From contig DATNQI010000098.1 of assembly GCA_036704125.1 (NCBI GenBank), positions 1 through 64,000 on the forward strand: a stretch of DNA of 64,000 nucleotides, in the 5' to 3' direction. The stretch's first letter is position 1; each line of letters begins with the position of its first letter. The position numbers and the translations under genes are program-made. Positions 6,776 to 15,231 of the stretch are shown here, piece by piece. Under the pieces are notes generated by a model, which had not been told where the DNA came from, ran no database searches, and was given only the letters and a program-made list of their open reading frames with translations. This stretch comes from Pantanalinema sp. Its GTDB lineage: Bacteria; Cyanobacteriota; Sericytochromatia; S15B-MN24; UBA4093.

Positions 6776-9700
6776 ATGCGCATCAAAGAGATCGAGATCG
6801 ACAACTTCAAGAGCTTCGGCAAGCCCACCAAGATCCCCTTCTTGGCGGGCTTCACGGCCATCAGCGGCCCCAACGGCTCGGGCAAGAGCAACATCATCGA
6901 CTCGGTCCTGTTCTGCCTGGGCCTCTCCAACTCGCGCACCATGCGCGCCGAGAAGCTCACCGACCTCATCAACATCAACAACAACCGCCGCGAGGCCAAG
7001 GTCACCATCCGCTTCGGCGGCGAGACCGAGGCCGAGACCATCGAGGTCGCCCGCCGCCTTCGCGAGAGCGACAACGGCTACCAGAGCACCTACTACCTCA
7101 ACGGCAAGGCCTGCACCCTCACCGAGCTGCACGACACGCTCGCCATGCACAACGTCAGCCCCAACGGCTACAACGTCGTCATGCAGGGGGACGTCACCCG
7201 CATCGTCACCATGACCCCCACCGAGCGCCGCAAGATCATCGACGAGATCGCGGGCGTGGCCGAGTTCGACAGCCGCGTCAACCTCGCCACCAAGGAGCTC
7301 GACAAGGTCAACGAGCAGGAGGACAAGAGCGCCCTGATCCTCGGCGAGATCGCCGAGCGCCTCGTCCAGCTCCAGAGCGAGCGCGACCACGCCCTCAAGT
7401 ACCAGACCATCCGCACCGAGCGCGATCGCCTCGAGGCCCTCACCAAGCTCTCGGTCGCCTGGGACATGCGTCAGAAGATCGCGGGCCTCCTGGACGTGGT
7501 CTCGGCCGCCGACGAGCGCCAGGGCACCATCCAGGCCACCATCGACGAGGCCAAGGCCGTCGTCGCGGCGCGCCAGGCCGAGTACGCCGAGCTGTCCTCG
7601 GCGATCCAGCAGAAGGGCGAGGACGAGCTCCTGAGCCTCCAGGCCCAGCTCGAGGAGACCAAGGGCCAGATCGAGCGCGAGAAGAGCGGCCGCGAGTACC
7701 TCGAGCAGCAGAAGTTCGAGGCCGATCGCCTCGAGCGCCGAGATCTCGAGAGCATCGAGCGCCACCGCGCCAAGCTCGAGGACCTCGCGCACCGCCAGAC
7801 CGAGGCCGGCGAGCGCAAGACGCGCCACCAACAGGACCTGAGCGGCGCCCAGAAGACCTGGCAGGAGGCCCACGAGGAGCTCTCGAGCCTCTACGCGACC
7901 AACGAGGACACCGCCAAGAAGGGTACCGAGCTGCGCCGCGAGCTCAACGAGGTCAAGGACAAGTACAACGAGCTGTGGCGCGAGAAGGTCCGCATCGAGG
8001 ACGCCAGCCACCGCTCGGGCGACAAGCTCGAGACCTGGAAGAACGAGCTGGCGACCCACCGCGAGGCGATCAAGGGCCTCGACAAGGAAGCCATCGACCT
8101 GCAGGCCGAGGTCAACGACTACCAGGAGAGCATCCAGGACTACGAGAAGGAGCGCGCGCACATCGCCGAGCGCTACGCCCAGGCCCAGGCCTCGGTCGAA
8201 GAGCTGAGCCGCGGAACCGACAAGGCCCGCGACGCCTACTTCCGCGCGGACGCCACCTTCAAGGCCGCCGGGGAGGGCTCCTTCGGCCGCGCCGTCGAGG
8301 CGGTCCTCTCGGCCGGGCTCAAGGGCGTGCACGGCACCCTGGCGCAGCTGGGCGAGGTCGATCCCCAGTACACCCAGGCCCTCGAGATCGCGGCCGGCGC
8401 CAAGCTGCGCAACGTCGTGGTGGACGACGACAGCGTCGCCTCTCGCGGCATCGAGATCCTCAAGAGCAACCGGGCGGGCCGCGCCACCTTCCTGCCCCTC
8501 AACAAGCTCAACCCGCCCAGGCGCCTGATGCCCACCGGCGAACCCGGCTTCATCGGGTACGCCGTCAACCTCGTCAAGTTCGACGCCAGGTACGCCGCCG
8601 CCTTCCACTTCGCCTTCGGCGAGACGCTCGTCGTCCGCGACATGGCCAGCGCCCGTCCACACATCGGACGCTACCGCATGGTCACCCTCGAGGGCGACCT
8701 GCTGGAGCGCTCGGGTGCCATGACCGGCGGCTCGGACGGCAAGGGGTCGGGCCTGCGCTTCACCGCGAGCCTCGCCAAGGACCTCGAGGAGGCCAAGCGC
8801 GCCTTCGACTCGGCCGTCTCCAAGCTGACCCACCAGAAGGCCGTCATGGAGGCGATCGCCCAGGACGCCGAGAAGGCCAAGGAGCAGCAGCGGCACTGGC
8901 AGGACCAGATCCGCGGCAAGCAGTTCGAGCTCCAGGACCGCACCCGCAGGCTCCAGGCCCTGAAGGACCAGATCCTTGCCCTCGAGAGCCAGATCACCAT
9001 CGAGGAGTCCGAGTCCGAGGGGATCGAGGAGCGGCTCGAGAAGCTGCAGGAGCAGCTGTTCGTCTTCGAGGACCGGCAGAACCAGCTGGAGCTCGAGATC
9101 TCGGACATCGACGAGCTCCTGGACAACGAGCGGGTCGCGGAGCTTTCGAGCCTGGTCAACAGCCACGACTTCAACGTCAAGCGGCTGGAGGGCCTGATCA
9201 ACAACTGCGAGCACGAGCTCAAGGGCATCCAGCTCGAGAGCGAAAGCAGCACCGAGGCCATCGCCCAGATCCAGATCGAGGTGGACCGGCGAAAGGAAGA
9301 GTTCGTCACCATCGCCCAGAAGGTCGCCAACAGCGAGGAGACCCTCAAGGCCTGCCTGGACAAGCTCAGCGCCCTGGAGCGCCAGCGCGACGCCCTGCGC
9401 GATCGCATCGGCAGCCTCCAGCTCGAGCGCGAGCGCAAGGCCGAGGAGGTCCGGGTCGCCGAGCGCAAGGTCAGCGATCGCGAGCGCGAGCTGGAGCGCC
9501 TGCTCGAAGGGGTCTCGGCCACCCGCGAGCAGATCGCCTCCCTGCAGCCCCAGCTCCAGGCCATGGAGGACGACCTCTGGCTTAACGGAATCGAGCCGCC
9601 AAAGGAGCAGCCCGCCGAGCAGTCCACCGAGGAGCTCAAGCGCCAGATCGTCCGGCTCGAGGGCCGCATGCGCGACATGGAGCCCGTCAACATGCTCGCC

Positions 9701-10267
9701 ATCGAGTCCTTCGACCGCGAGGCGGCGCGCCAGGCCGACCTGCAGGAGAAGGTGAGCAAGCTGCGCGAGGAGCGCCTCACCATCCTCGAACGCATCGACG
9801 AGATCGCCGCCCAGAAGAAGGCCAGCTTCATGAAGGCCTACGACCAGATGGCCGTCAACTTCGCCGAGATCTTCGCCGAGCTGGCCGCGGGCACGGGCCA
9901 CCTCCACCTCGAGAACCCGGAGGATCCCTTCGACGGGGGCCTCATCATCCGCGCGCAGCCAAAGGACAAGAAGATGCAGCGCCTGGAGGCCATGAGCGGC
10001 GGCGAGAAGTCCCTGACGGCCCTCGCCTTCCTCTTCTCGTTCCAGCGCTACATGCCCGCCCCCTTCTACGCCTTCGACGAGGTGGACGCGGCCCTGGACG
10101 GGGTCAACGCCGAGCGCCTGGCCGTCATGATCCAGAAGCAGACCACCCACGCCCAGTGCATCGTCATCTCGCACCGGCGCCCCATGCTGGAGCGCTCGGA
10201 CCAGACCATCGGCATCTCGGCGCGCACCGACGGCGCCACGCGGGTCCTGGGGGTCAAATGGAGCTAG
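6776..10267 (+). CDS. smc: Chromosome segregation ATPase SMC
   Basis: This 1163-residue protein has the complete SMC layout. The N-terminal Walker A is GPNGSGKSN (residues 31-39). Two long coiled coils flank a hinge at about 500-650 that contains the GVHGTLAQLGEVD stretch. The C-terminal ABC signature is MSGGEKSLTALAF, with a Walker B containing FYAFDEVDAALDG. SMC dimers with ScpA and ScpB load at the origin and organise the chromosome. The gene overlaps scpA by ten bases. A GATAAAAT box near 6708 is a possible -10. Nothing is missing. Confidence 0.98.
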   Translation: MRIKEIEIDNFKSFGKPTKIPFLAGFTAISGPNGSGKSNIIDSVLFCLGLSNSRTMRAEKLTDLININNNRREAKVTIRFGGETEAETIEVARRLRESDNGYQSTYYLNGKACTLTELHDTLAMHNVSPNGYNVVMQGDVTRIVTMTPTERRKIIDEIAGVAEFDSRVNLATKELDKVNEQEDKSALILGEIAERLVQLQSERDHALKYQTIRTERDRLEALTKLSVAWDMRQKIAGLLDVVSAADERQGTIQATIDEAKAVVAARQAEYAELSSAIQQKGEDELLSLQAQLEETKGQIEREKSGREYLEQQKFEADRLERRDLESIERHRAKLEDLAHRQTEAGERKTRHQQDLSGAQKTWQEAHEELSSLYATNEDTAKKGTELRRELNEVKDKYNELWREKVRIEDASHRSGDKLETWKNELATHREAIKGLDKEAIDLQAEVNDYQESIQDYEKERAHIAERYAQAQASVEELSRGTDKARDAYFRADATFKAAGEGSFGRAVEAVLSAGLKGVHGTLAQLGEVDPQYTQALEIAAGAKLRNVVVDDDSVASRGIEILKSNRAGRATFLPLNKLNPPRRLMPTGEPGFIGYAVNLVKFDARYAAAFHFAFGETLVVRDMASARPHIGRYRMVTLEGDLLERSGAMTGGSDGKGSGLRFTASLAKDLEEAKRAFDSAVSKLTHQKAVMEAIAQDAEKAKEQQRHWQDQIRGKQFELQDRTRRLQALKDQILALESQITIEESESEGIEERLEKLQEQLFVFEDRQNQLELEISDIDELLDNERVAELSSLVNSHDFNVKRLEGLINNCEHELKGIQLESESSTEAIAQIQIEVDRRKEEFVTIAQKVANSEETLKACLDKLSALERQRDALRDRIGSLQLERERKAEEVRVAERKVSDRERELERLLEGVSATREQIASLQPQLQAMEDDLWLNGIEPPKEQPAEQSTEELKRQIVRLEGRMRDMEPVNMLAIESFDREAARQADLQEKVSKLREERLTILERIDEIAAQKKASFMKAYDQMAVNFAEIFAELAAGTGHLHLENPEDPFDGGLIIRAQPKDKKMQRLEAMSGGEKSLTALAFLFSFQRYMPAPFYAFDEVDAALDGVNAERLAVMIQKQTTHAQCIVISHRRPMLERSDQTIGISARTDGATRVLGVKWS

Positions 10268-11040
10268 AGGACGCGAACCAGCCCGAGGTCACTCCCTTCG
10301 ACATCGTCACGTCGAACAACAAGGGGATCGAGATCCTGGTCGAGCTCGCCAAGTCCGGCCAGATCGACCCCTGGCACATCGACGTGGTCGACGTGACCGA
10401 CAAGTACCTCAGGACCCTCGACGTGACCCGGGAGACGGACCTGCGCCTCTCGGGGCGGGCCCTCTTCTACGCCGCGGTCCTGCTGCGCCTCAAGAGCGAG
10501 GCCCTGGAGGAGGAAGAGGAGGTCGAGGACCTCTTCGGCGACGACACGGTCGACTACGACGACGACGGCGACCAGCTCGTGATCCGGCCGCCGGCCAACA
10601 TCCTCGATCGGGCCATCGCGCGGCGCAACAGCGCCAAGCAGCCCCGCAAGCGCGCCACCACCCTGGTGGAACTGATCGCCGAGCTGCAGCGCCTGGAGGC
10701 CCTGGAGCGCGAGGGGGCGCTTTCCGCCGACAACGCCATGCGGCGCAGCCGGAGCACCCCGGAGGAGAACCGCCAGAACGTCATCAACATGACCCACGAA
10801 GAGGACGTGGAGGGCGACATCGAGCACCTCTCGGCCCTGTTGGGCGAGTGGCTCACGGACAGCGGGATCCTCACCCTCGCGGGCGTGCTCGACCAGTGCC
10901 CGGATCCGCGCGGGGCCTTCCTGGCGCTGCTCTTCCTCGATTCGCGTGGTAAGATCACGCTCCACCAAGACGATTTCTACCAGGAAGTCACGATCCATCC
11001 GGAGGAGACGATCTCCCATGGCCAAGACCGCGCGGCGTAA
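10258..11040 (+). CDS. scpA: Segregation and condensation protein A
   Basis: This 260-residue kleisin bridges the SMC heads. The N-terminal region FDIVTSNNKGIEILVELAKS and DPWHIDVVDVTDKYL is the helix-turn-helix contacting the SMC neck. An acidic linker follows (EALEEEEEVEDLFGDD), and the C-terminal winged helix (FLALLFLDSRGKITLHQDDF) binds the other head. The ATG at 10258 overlaps the smc stop, and the 3' end overlaps scpB by 23 bases, so the three proteins are made from one message. Confidence 0.95.
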   Translation: MELEDANQPEVTPFDIVTSNNKGIEILVELAKSGQIDPWHIDVVDVTDKYLRTLDVTRETDLRLSGRALFYAAVLLRLKSEALEEEEEVEDLFGDDTVDYDDDGDQLVIRPPANILDRAIARRNSAKQPRKRATTLVELIAELQRLEALEREGALSADNAMRRSRSTPEENRQNVINMTHEEDVEGDIEHLSALLGEWLTDSGILTLAGVLDQCPDPRGAFLALLFLDSRGKITLHQDDFYQEVTIHPEETISHGQDRAA

Positions 11041-11569
11041 AGCCTACGCCGAGCTCACCGCTCACGACCTCAAGCCCCACGTCGAAGCCGCCCTCTTCGC
11101 GACCAACAAGCCCCTCTCGCTGGACGAGCTGGTCGAGCTGACGGGCGAGGGCAAGCGCAAGCTGCAGAACGCGGTCAACATGCTGATCGCCGACTACCAG
11201 AGCCGCGAGGGCACCGCCCTCGAGATCGACCAGTCCGACGCCGGCTGGATGATCGCGGTCAAGACGACCTACTCCAAGGTGGTCGAGCAGATCGTGCCCA
11301 TGGAGCTCAGCCAGGGCGCGCTGAGGACCCTGTCGCTGGTCGCCGCCAAGCAGCCGATCATCCAGACGGACCTGATCCAGCTGCGGGGCTCGAGCGCCTA
11401 CGATCACCTCAAGGAGCTGCTGGAGCAGGGCCTGATCGAGAAGATCCCCCAGGGCCGCTCGTTCAACCTCAAGACCACCCCGCGCTTCGCGGAGTACTTC
11501 AAGCTGGACAAGGAGCTGGTGGCAACCCACCTCTCCAACCTGAACCCCGACGACCTGAAATCCGAATAA
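11018..11569 (+). CDS. scpB: Segregation and condensation protein B
   Basis: This 183-residue protein has two winged-helix domains (HVEAALFATNKPLSLDELVE and QGALRTLSLVAAKQPIIQTD, with IQLRGSSAYDHLKELLEQGL). It dimerises and binds ScpA in the condensin complex. The ATG at 11018 is preceded by GGAGGAGA at 11001. The longer upstream frame is arginine/serine-rich and is only the overlapping scpA region. A GC hairpin and repeat copy B follow. Confidence 0.93.
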   Translation: MAKTARRKAYAELTAHDLKPHVEAALFATNKPLSLDELVELTGEGKRKLQNAVNMLIADYQSREGTALEIDQSDAGWMIAVKTTYSKVVEQIVPMELSQGALRTLSLVAAKQPIIQTDLIQLRGSSAYDHLKELLEQGLIEKIPQGRSFNLKTTPRFAEYFKLDKELVATHLSNLNPDDLKSE

Positions 11570-11575
11570 CAGATC

Positions 11576-11598
11576 CCCCGCCCCCCGGTGGGGCGGGG
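11576..11598 (+). terminator. GC-rich hairpin after scpB, repeated elsewhere
   Basis: CCCCGCCCC and GGGGCGGGG form a perfect nine-base stem around CCGGT. There is no good T-run, so termination may be weak or rely on the palindrome that follows at 11601. The identical 23-mer occurs at 15178 and a shortened form at 24646. Confidence 0.55.
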
Positions 11599-11600
11599 TT

Positions 11601-11677
11601 GAGCGTCTAACAAAACTGTTCCATCAAGCCGCTTACAGCGGCCATACCCAACAAATGCCTGGTTTTGTTAGGCGCGA
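11601..11677 (-). repeat. attC-like imperfect palindrome, copy B
   Basis: This 77-bp element is in the same orientation as copy A. Its outer boxes are GTCTAAC (11605-11611) and GTTAGGC (11667-11673), fitting RYYYAAC and GTTRRRY. The stem extends through CTAACAAAAC/GTTTTGTTAG, and the inner stem is GCCGCT/AGCGGC. That inner-stem change is compensatory relative to copies A and C (GCCGCC/GGCGGC), which suggests the fold is selected. It lies between convergent scpB and the YkgJ-family gene. Confidence 0.7.
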
Positions 11678-11705
11678 GAGGGGTGGGGGGATCTAATCAA
11701 GTTCC

Positions 11706-12380
11706 TTACTGGTTCTCGGCCCACCGCAAGAGCCACAGGGGCATCGGCGCCACCCGGGCCCCGGGCTCGAGCTCCTCGAGCTTCTGGTAGAAAACCTCGA
11801 CCGGAGCCAGGGTCAGGGTCTCCTCCCCGAGCACCGTCAGCTCCTGGATGAAGGCCGGGCCGAACGTCTGGCAGATCAGCATCGTCGGTTGCTGGCCGAG
11901 GGTCACCCCGAAGCTCCCGTAGGCGCGGCAGACCACGGGCCGCACCTCGTACACCCCGCACCGGCCCTCCTCGTCGAGGAACGCGCAGCGCACCGGCAGG
12001 CCCTCGTGCGGGGCCCCTTCCTCTCCGAACTCGGAGCCGGCCCAGAAGGCCGAAAGCGCTTCGAGCTGCGCCCGGTGGGGCGCGTACACGGCCCGGGCCT
12101 GCTCCTTGAGCGCCTCGCGAACCTCGATCGAGAGGGTGGAATCCAGGTGCCGCGCGATCGCCCGCCATTCCAGCTCGGACACCCTGAAGAGGATCTCCTC
12201 GCAGCAGTGGCTGCAGCCCGCCTTGCAGGGCAAGGTCGGGTAGGCCTGGGAGAAGGCGAAACAGAGGTAGTCCAGGACCGTGTAGAGGTCATCCCACTGG
12301 CCGCTCTGGCCCACGTTGCCGACCTTGTCGAGCAGCTGGCGGCTTTGGCGGATGACGGTTTTCAGGTGCGCGGCGTCCAT
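11706..12380 (-). CDS. YkgJ-family cysteine-cluster protein
   Basis: This 224-residue protein has the CxxxCxxCC cluster (C52, C56, C59, C60 in PCKAGCSHCC) of the YkgJ/UPF0153 family. Further cysteines follow in PVRCAFLDEEGRCGVYEVRP and VVCRAY. The family is thought to bind zinc or iron, but its role is unknown. The ATG at 12380 was chosen because the conserved part begins shortly after it and the sequence upstream lies between divergent genes. It is a single gene divergent from the hydrolase at 12486. Confidence 0.85.
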   Translation of the reverse strand: MDAAHLKTVIRQSRQLLDKVGNVGQSGQWDDLYTVLDYLCFAFSQAYPTLPCKAGCSHCCEEILFRVSELEWRAIARHLDSTLSIEVREALKEQARAVYAPHRAQLEALSAFWAGSEFGEEGAPHEGLPVRCAFLDEEGRCGVYEVRPVVCRAYGSFGVTLGQQPTMLICQTFGPAFIQELTVLGEETLTLAPVEVFYQKLEELEPGARVAPMPLWLLRWAENQ

Positions 12381-12485
12381 CCCGCCAGTCTGCCAGCGAT
12401 GGCCCGAAGCGTCAACGCTGCCCGGCGTGGCCGATACCGCTCGCTCGTACGTTGCATTGCCCGGGATCCGACCTATAATCGGACC

Positions 12486-13427
12486 ATGAACGCGCAGACG
12501 ATCGAAAAGGGCTTCAATCCTTATCGGTGGATCGCCACGACGCTGGCCAGCACGTTTCACTACGACCTGGACCCCACGCGCCGCCTCGTCACCCCCGAGC
12601 CGGCCGACCTTCACACCACCGAACACCTCGTGCTCACCCCCGGCGACTGCCGGATCCCCGGCATGCTCTTCCGCCCCAAGGCGGCGAGCGGCCAGGCCGT
12701 GCTGCTGGGCCACGGGACGGGGGCGGACCTGCTCCTGCCCAACTATCGCCTGATCGAGACCATGCTCGCGCGCGGCATCACCGTCATGACCTTCGAGCTG
12801 GACGGCCACGGCGACAATCCCCGGCCCCTGGGCTATCCCTCGTGCCTGGGGTGCGTTCCCCTGGTCCTCTCGCACCTGCGCCGGCTCGAGGGGGTCGACC
12901 CCGATCGGATCGGCTACCTGGGCATGAGCCTGGGCAGCGTCATGGGGCTGCACGCGGCCTTCGAGGCCCCCTGGCTCAAGGCCATGGTCCTCATCGCCAC
13001 CCCGCTCAAGGTCGAGCTTTCCGAGCGATCGCGCCTCGCCGAGGCCCTCGGGCTCCTGCACCCGACCCTCGTGCCGACCCTCACCGAGGCCTCGGTCGAT
13101 CACCTGCTCGGCATCCTGATGAACCCGGTGCGCTTCGACGACGAGAAGGCCTATTCCCTCCTGGACCGGGAGTGCTACGAGTCGGTGGGCAAGCTGATCG
13201 AGGCGCTCGACCCGCTCGCCAAGGCCAGCGAGCTCTCGGCCATCCCGACGCGGCTGATCCACGGCGAGTGGGACAACGTCGTGCCCCTGGAGACGGCTTA
13301 CCGGCTGCTCGATGCCCTTCCCGGCCCGGCTGACCTGGTCACCATCCCGCGCAAGAACCACCTGACCCTGCTCTTCCACCAGCCGACCGCGATCGCCGCC
13401 TGCGAGTGGTTCGAGGAGCACCTCTAA
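12486..13427 (+). CDS. Alpha/beta-hydrolase of unknown substrate
   Basis: The 313-residue protein has the hydrolase core: an oxyanion strand before LLGHGTGAD, the nucleophile elbow GYLGMSLGSVMG with serine in GMSLG, an acidic residue near LIHGEWDNVVP and a catalytic histidine in RKNHLTLLF. The order Ser-Asp-His and the spacing fit dienelactone-hydrolase or esterase-like members. The start at 12486 follows a short promoter-like stretch (CCTATAATC at 12472-12480). The substrate cannot be read from sequence. Confidence 0.82.
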   Translation: MNAQTIEKGFNPYRWIATTLASTFHYDLDPTRRLVTPEPADLHTTEHLVLTPGDCRIPGMLFRPKAASGQAVLLGHGTGADLLLPNYRLIETMLARGITVMTFELDGHGDNPRPLGYPSCLGCVPLVLSHLRRLEGVDPDRIGYLGMSLGSVMGLHAAFEAPWLKAMVLIATPLKVELSERSRLAEALGLLHPTLVPTLTEASVDHLLGILMNPVRFDDEKAYSLLDRECYESVGKLIEALDPLAKASELSAIPTRLIHGEWDNVVPLETAYRLLDALPGPADLVTIPRKNHLTLLFHQPTAIAACEWFEEHL

Positions 13428-13433
13428 CCTACG

Positions 13434-13802
13434 CTAGCGCGGCCCGAGTTCGTAACCGGGCGCCTCTGCCCACAGCCGCCGAACGTCGACCCCGGTCTTG
13501 CGCGTGAGGGCCTCCAGGTGGCGGGTGATCTCCGCCTCGTCCAGCTCCAGCTTCGGCTCGACCACGCTCATCAGCTCGGGAACCGGAAGGCCCGTCTCGG
13601 CATGAAGCTCGGAATAGGTGGCTCCGTTCTCGATGCGCTTGGCCAGCCACACCTGGAAGGCCCGCATGATGGGCTCGACGCTCAGCGTCTCCAGGAGCTT
13701 CGATTTGGAGTGGGCCTCGGTGGACCTGGCGAGGACATCGAGGATCTTGTTGATGCGCGGATCCGAGAAGCGGACCTGCACGGTCGGAATGCGCGACGGC
13801 AT
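13434..13802 (-). CDS. Hypothetical DNA-binding partner of the PIN-like gene
   Basis: This is a 122-residue protein of no recognised family. The N-terminal VQVRFSDPRINKILDVLARS resembles the strand and first helix of a ribbon-helix-helix domain. The remainder is helical and charged. Its ATG follows the stop of the PIN-like gene without a gap, so translation is coupled. Position and size suggest an antitoxin encoded second, the reverse of the usual order. Confidence 0.6.
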   Translation of the reverse strand: MPSRIPTVQVRFSDPRINKILDVLARSTEAHSKSKLLETLSVEPIMRAFQVWLAKRIENGATYSELHAETGLPVPELMSVVEPKLELDEAEITRHLEALTRKTGVDVRRLWAEAPGYELGPR

Positions 13803-14327
13803 TTAACTTCTCCCTTCCATTCGAGCGGCATGCACCGCCAGCAGAGCCAGGGGCTCATGGGCCAGCAGCATTGAGATGTGCCGCCCCTGTACCAGCGCCT
13901 TGATCTTCGAAACGGCGACCATCGGATCCTCCTCGAGCCTGATGGTGCGCATGGCCAACCAGAGAGGAACGCTCATCACCGGCAAGCCCTTCTTCACCGC
14001 CCACTGGTAGGCCTTCGTCTCGTCGATGAGCGGGATCAAATCTCCCATCTGCTCGGTGGCCAGGCTCAAGACCGCCTTTTCACCTGCATGAAACTCGGGA
14101 ATCAGGGGGCCCCCCGGATCCAGCGCGCGCGCCGTTCCGGAGAGGAGCGCCAGCTGCAGGGCCTGCCCGGAAACCGAGCTCGGGGTACGATCGCCCACTC
14201 CGAGCTCGTCGCTGACGGCGCGCGTGACCGTCACGTCGAATTCGGAAAGCAGCTCCGGATGGGCCCGTACCATGCCGGCATGAACCCAGAAAGAGGTATC
14301 GACCGAGGCGATTTCCCGCTTTGCCAT
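13803..14327 (-). CDS. PIN-like domain protein, putative toxin
   Basis: The 174-residue protein resembles a PIN-fold nuclease: SVDTSFWVHAGM at the N terminus with the first aspartate, a middle GEKAVLSLATEQ with a conserved glutamate, and LIDETKAYQWAVKKGLPVMS matching the DUF3368-like group, where an aspartate precedes a helix. It stands first in a two-gene unit with the small gene 13434-13802. A toxin role is inferred. It could instead be an RNA-processing enzyme with a dedicated regulator. Confidence 0.6.
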   Translation of the reverse strand: MAKREIASVDTSFWVHAGMVRAHPELLSEFDVTVTRAVSDELGVGDRTPSSVSGQALQLALLSGTARALDPGGPLIPEFHAGEKAVLSLATEQMGDLIPLIDETKAYQWAVKKGLPVMSVPLWLAMRTIRLEEDPMVAVSKIKALVQGRHISMLLAHEPLALLAVHAARMEGRS

Positions 14328-14405
14328 GGCCTCATCATAGGCGAATCCGATTCACCTTTCAACAAGAAAGTGAATAATAGTGATTCACCTGACGTTCTCG
14401 AGGCG

Positions 14406-15173
14406 TCAGTTCGCCCGTGCGATCGCCTCCAGCAAGCCAGCAAGCCCCGGCTCCCGCGCCTCGCAGCCGACCTCGTACCCGCTCTGCCGGATCGCCCGCG
14501 CGGTCGAGGGGCCGATCGCCGCCAGCCGCACCGTCGAGGGCACCCGCTCGGGCGCGATCGCCTCGAGAAGCTCGATCCAGGTCGAGGGGCTGGTCAGGGC
14601 GATCCAGTCGATCCCGCCGTGCCGCAGGGCCTCTTTCAGGCGCCCGGCCTCCTCGGCATCCATCCCCGGAACCGTCCGGTACGCGACGGGATCCTCCACC
14701 CGGGCTCCGGCCTCGCGCAGCAGGGTCGCGAGCGTCTGGCTGGCGCGATCGCCCCGCGGGAAGATGAAGCGCTTGTCGTGCAGGTCCTCCTCGGCGCGCA
14801 GGGCCTCGGCGAGCCCCACGGCGGTCGCCACCTTCGGCACCAGGTGCGCCGGATGGCCCTGAGAAGCCAGGGCCTCGGCCGTGCGATCGCCCACCGCCGC
14901 GACCCTGAGCGTCGAGGGCATGCGCGCCCCGCGCTCGCGCAGGCGCGCGAAGAAGGCCTCCACCGCGTTCACGCTGGTGAAGGCCGCCCAGGCATAGGCG
15001 TCGAGCGTATCGAGGGCCGCATCGAGCGGGGCCCGGTCCCCGGGCGGGGAAATGGCGATGGTCGGCATCACCCGCACCTCGGCCCCCAGGGCCTCGAGGC
15101 CCGAAACCAGCTCGGCGGCCTGCTCGCGGGGCCGGGTCACCAGGACCCGGCGACCCTCCAGAGGTCGCACCAT
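14406..15173 (-). CDS. hemD: Uroporphyrinogen-III synthase
   Basis: This 255-residue enzyme closes hydroxymethylbilane into uroporphyrinogen III with ring-D inversion, in haem and cobalamin precursor synthesis. The family is poorly conserved, but the two-lobe pattern is clear: GRRVLVTRPREQAAELVSGL, then WAAFTSVNAVEAFF, and the second lobe DWIALTSPSTWIELLE with AAIGPSTARAIRQSG. It follows hemC on the same strand with a 58-base gap holding the GC hairpin at 15178. That fits a hemC-hemD unit. Confidence 0.93.
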   Translation of the reverse strand: MVRPLEGRRVLVTRPREQAAELVSGLEALGAEVRVMPTIAISPPGDRAPLDAALDTLDAYAWAAFTSVNAVEAFFARLRERGARMPSTLRVAAVGDRTAEALASQGHPAHLVPKVATAVGLAEALRAEEDLHDKRFIFPRGDRASQTLATLLREAGARVEDPVAYRTVPGMDAEEAGRLKEALRHGGIDWIALTSPSTWIELLEAIAPERVPSTVRLAAIGPSTARAIRQSGYEVGCEAREPGLAGLLEAIARAN

Positions 15174-15177
15174 TTAT

Positions 15178-15200
15178 CCCCGCCCCCCGGTGGGGCGGGG
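15178..15200 (-). terminator. GC-rich hairpin between hemC and hemD
   Basis: This is the same 23-base hairpin as at 11576, with nine-base arms CCCCGCCCC/GGGGCGGGG. It sits five bases upstream of the hemD start codon. In this location it may reduce read-through or stabilise the hemC message. No T-run is present. Confidence 0.5.
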
Positions 15201-15231
15201 AGTAAGAATCCAAGAACCCCGCATCGGATGA

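Noticed and set aside
6647-10174. A 1175-codon open frame on the minus strand opposite smc
   Set aside because: It is a mirror frame of a high-GC coding region, leucine/valine/glycine-rich without motifs, while smc on the plus strand has all its motifs. The same applies to the 646-codon frame opposite dnaK (58206-60146).
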